Source: Clostridia bacterium (GTDB lineage: Bacteria > Bacillota > Sulfobacillia > SLMV01). From it: a stretch of 5,648 bases of DNA. A program made the translations under genes and the position numbers. The notes under the pieces are model-generated. The model made no database searches. It was not told where the DNA came from and saw only the letters and a program-made list of their open reading frames with translations. Numbering within the stretch: the first letter of the stretch is position 1; the number at the start of each line of letters is the position of its first letter. Positions 5,617 through 5,648 of the stretch are shown in pieces. The stretch spans positions 1-5,648 of the forward strand of contig SLGS01000188.1 in NCBI GenBank assembly GCA_007136565.1, read 5' to 3'.

Positions 5617-5648
5617 CCCGGCCCCGGATTTATAAATCCGGGGCCGGG
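5617..5648 (+). terminator. Perfect 32-bp palindrome, probable terminator stem after the YtxH gene
   Basis: Bases 5617-5632 are the exact reverse complement of 5633-5648, centred in ATTTATAAAT and flanked by GGCCCCGG/CCGGGGCC arms. As RNA it folds into a very stable hairpin starting 57 bases after the stop codon. The window ends at the edge of the palindrome, so a following T-run cannot be seen, and the arms may continue (bases 5615-5616 are also C). An intrinsic terminator is the simplest reading. An inverted-repeat element end or protein-binding site cannot be excluded. Confidence 0.6.

Noticed and set aside
1..5648. tRNA genes, CRISPR repeats, insertion sequences, integrases, attachment sites
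   Set aside because: I looked on both strands and found no T-loop/cloverleaf pattern, no regularly spaced repeats, and no transposase or recombinase motifs.

Overview
The window is a typical stretch of a moderately GC-rich bacterial chromosome. Genes are short-spaced, most starts have strong Shine-Dalgarno sites, GTG and TTG starts occur alongside ATG, and AGG (Arg) and ATA (Ile) codons are used freely. A FliL-type protein implies a flagellated (or once flagellated) bacterium. The sequence alone does not let me name a phylum. I see no tRNA, rRNA, insertion sequence, integrase, CRISPR array or origin.

Layout from left to right: (1) 1-335 holds no gene I can support. It is rich in inverted repeats and forms the leader of the next gene. 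(2) 336-833 (+) is a FliL-like flagellar basal-body protein. (3) 834-874 is a short convergent gap with a hairpin. (4) 875-1690 (-) is a creatininase-family amidohydrolase. (5) 1803-3122 (-) is a neurotransmitter:sodium symporter (SNF/SLC6) gene, full length except for one in-frame TAG at codon 166. It lies upstream of the creatininase gene on the same strand and probably forms an operon with it. (6) 3123-3353 is a divergent intergenic region with a recognisable sigma-70-like promoter for the symporter and several inverted repeats facing the rightward gene. (7) 3354-5111 (+) is a large SLC13/DASS-type permease with two internal TrkA-C (RCK_C) domains. Its true start may be an ATT codon at 3327. 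(8) 5233-5559 (+) is a small YtxH-domain membrane protein. It is followed by a perfect 32-bp palindrome that runs to the window edge and looks like the stem of a strong terminator.

How the genes may work together: the symporter/creatininase pair would fit import of an amino-acid-like compound followed by hydrolysis of a (cyclic) amide. The divergent SLC13 gene is a second cation- or anion-coupled uptake system. FliL and the YtxH protein look functionally unrelated to these. The observation most worth checking is the TAG codon inside the symporter. The correctly placed TAG that ends fliL shows TAG still works as a stop here, so the codon marks either a recent nonsense mutation or site-specific readthrough. 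No clear new defence or mobile system is visible.
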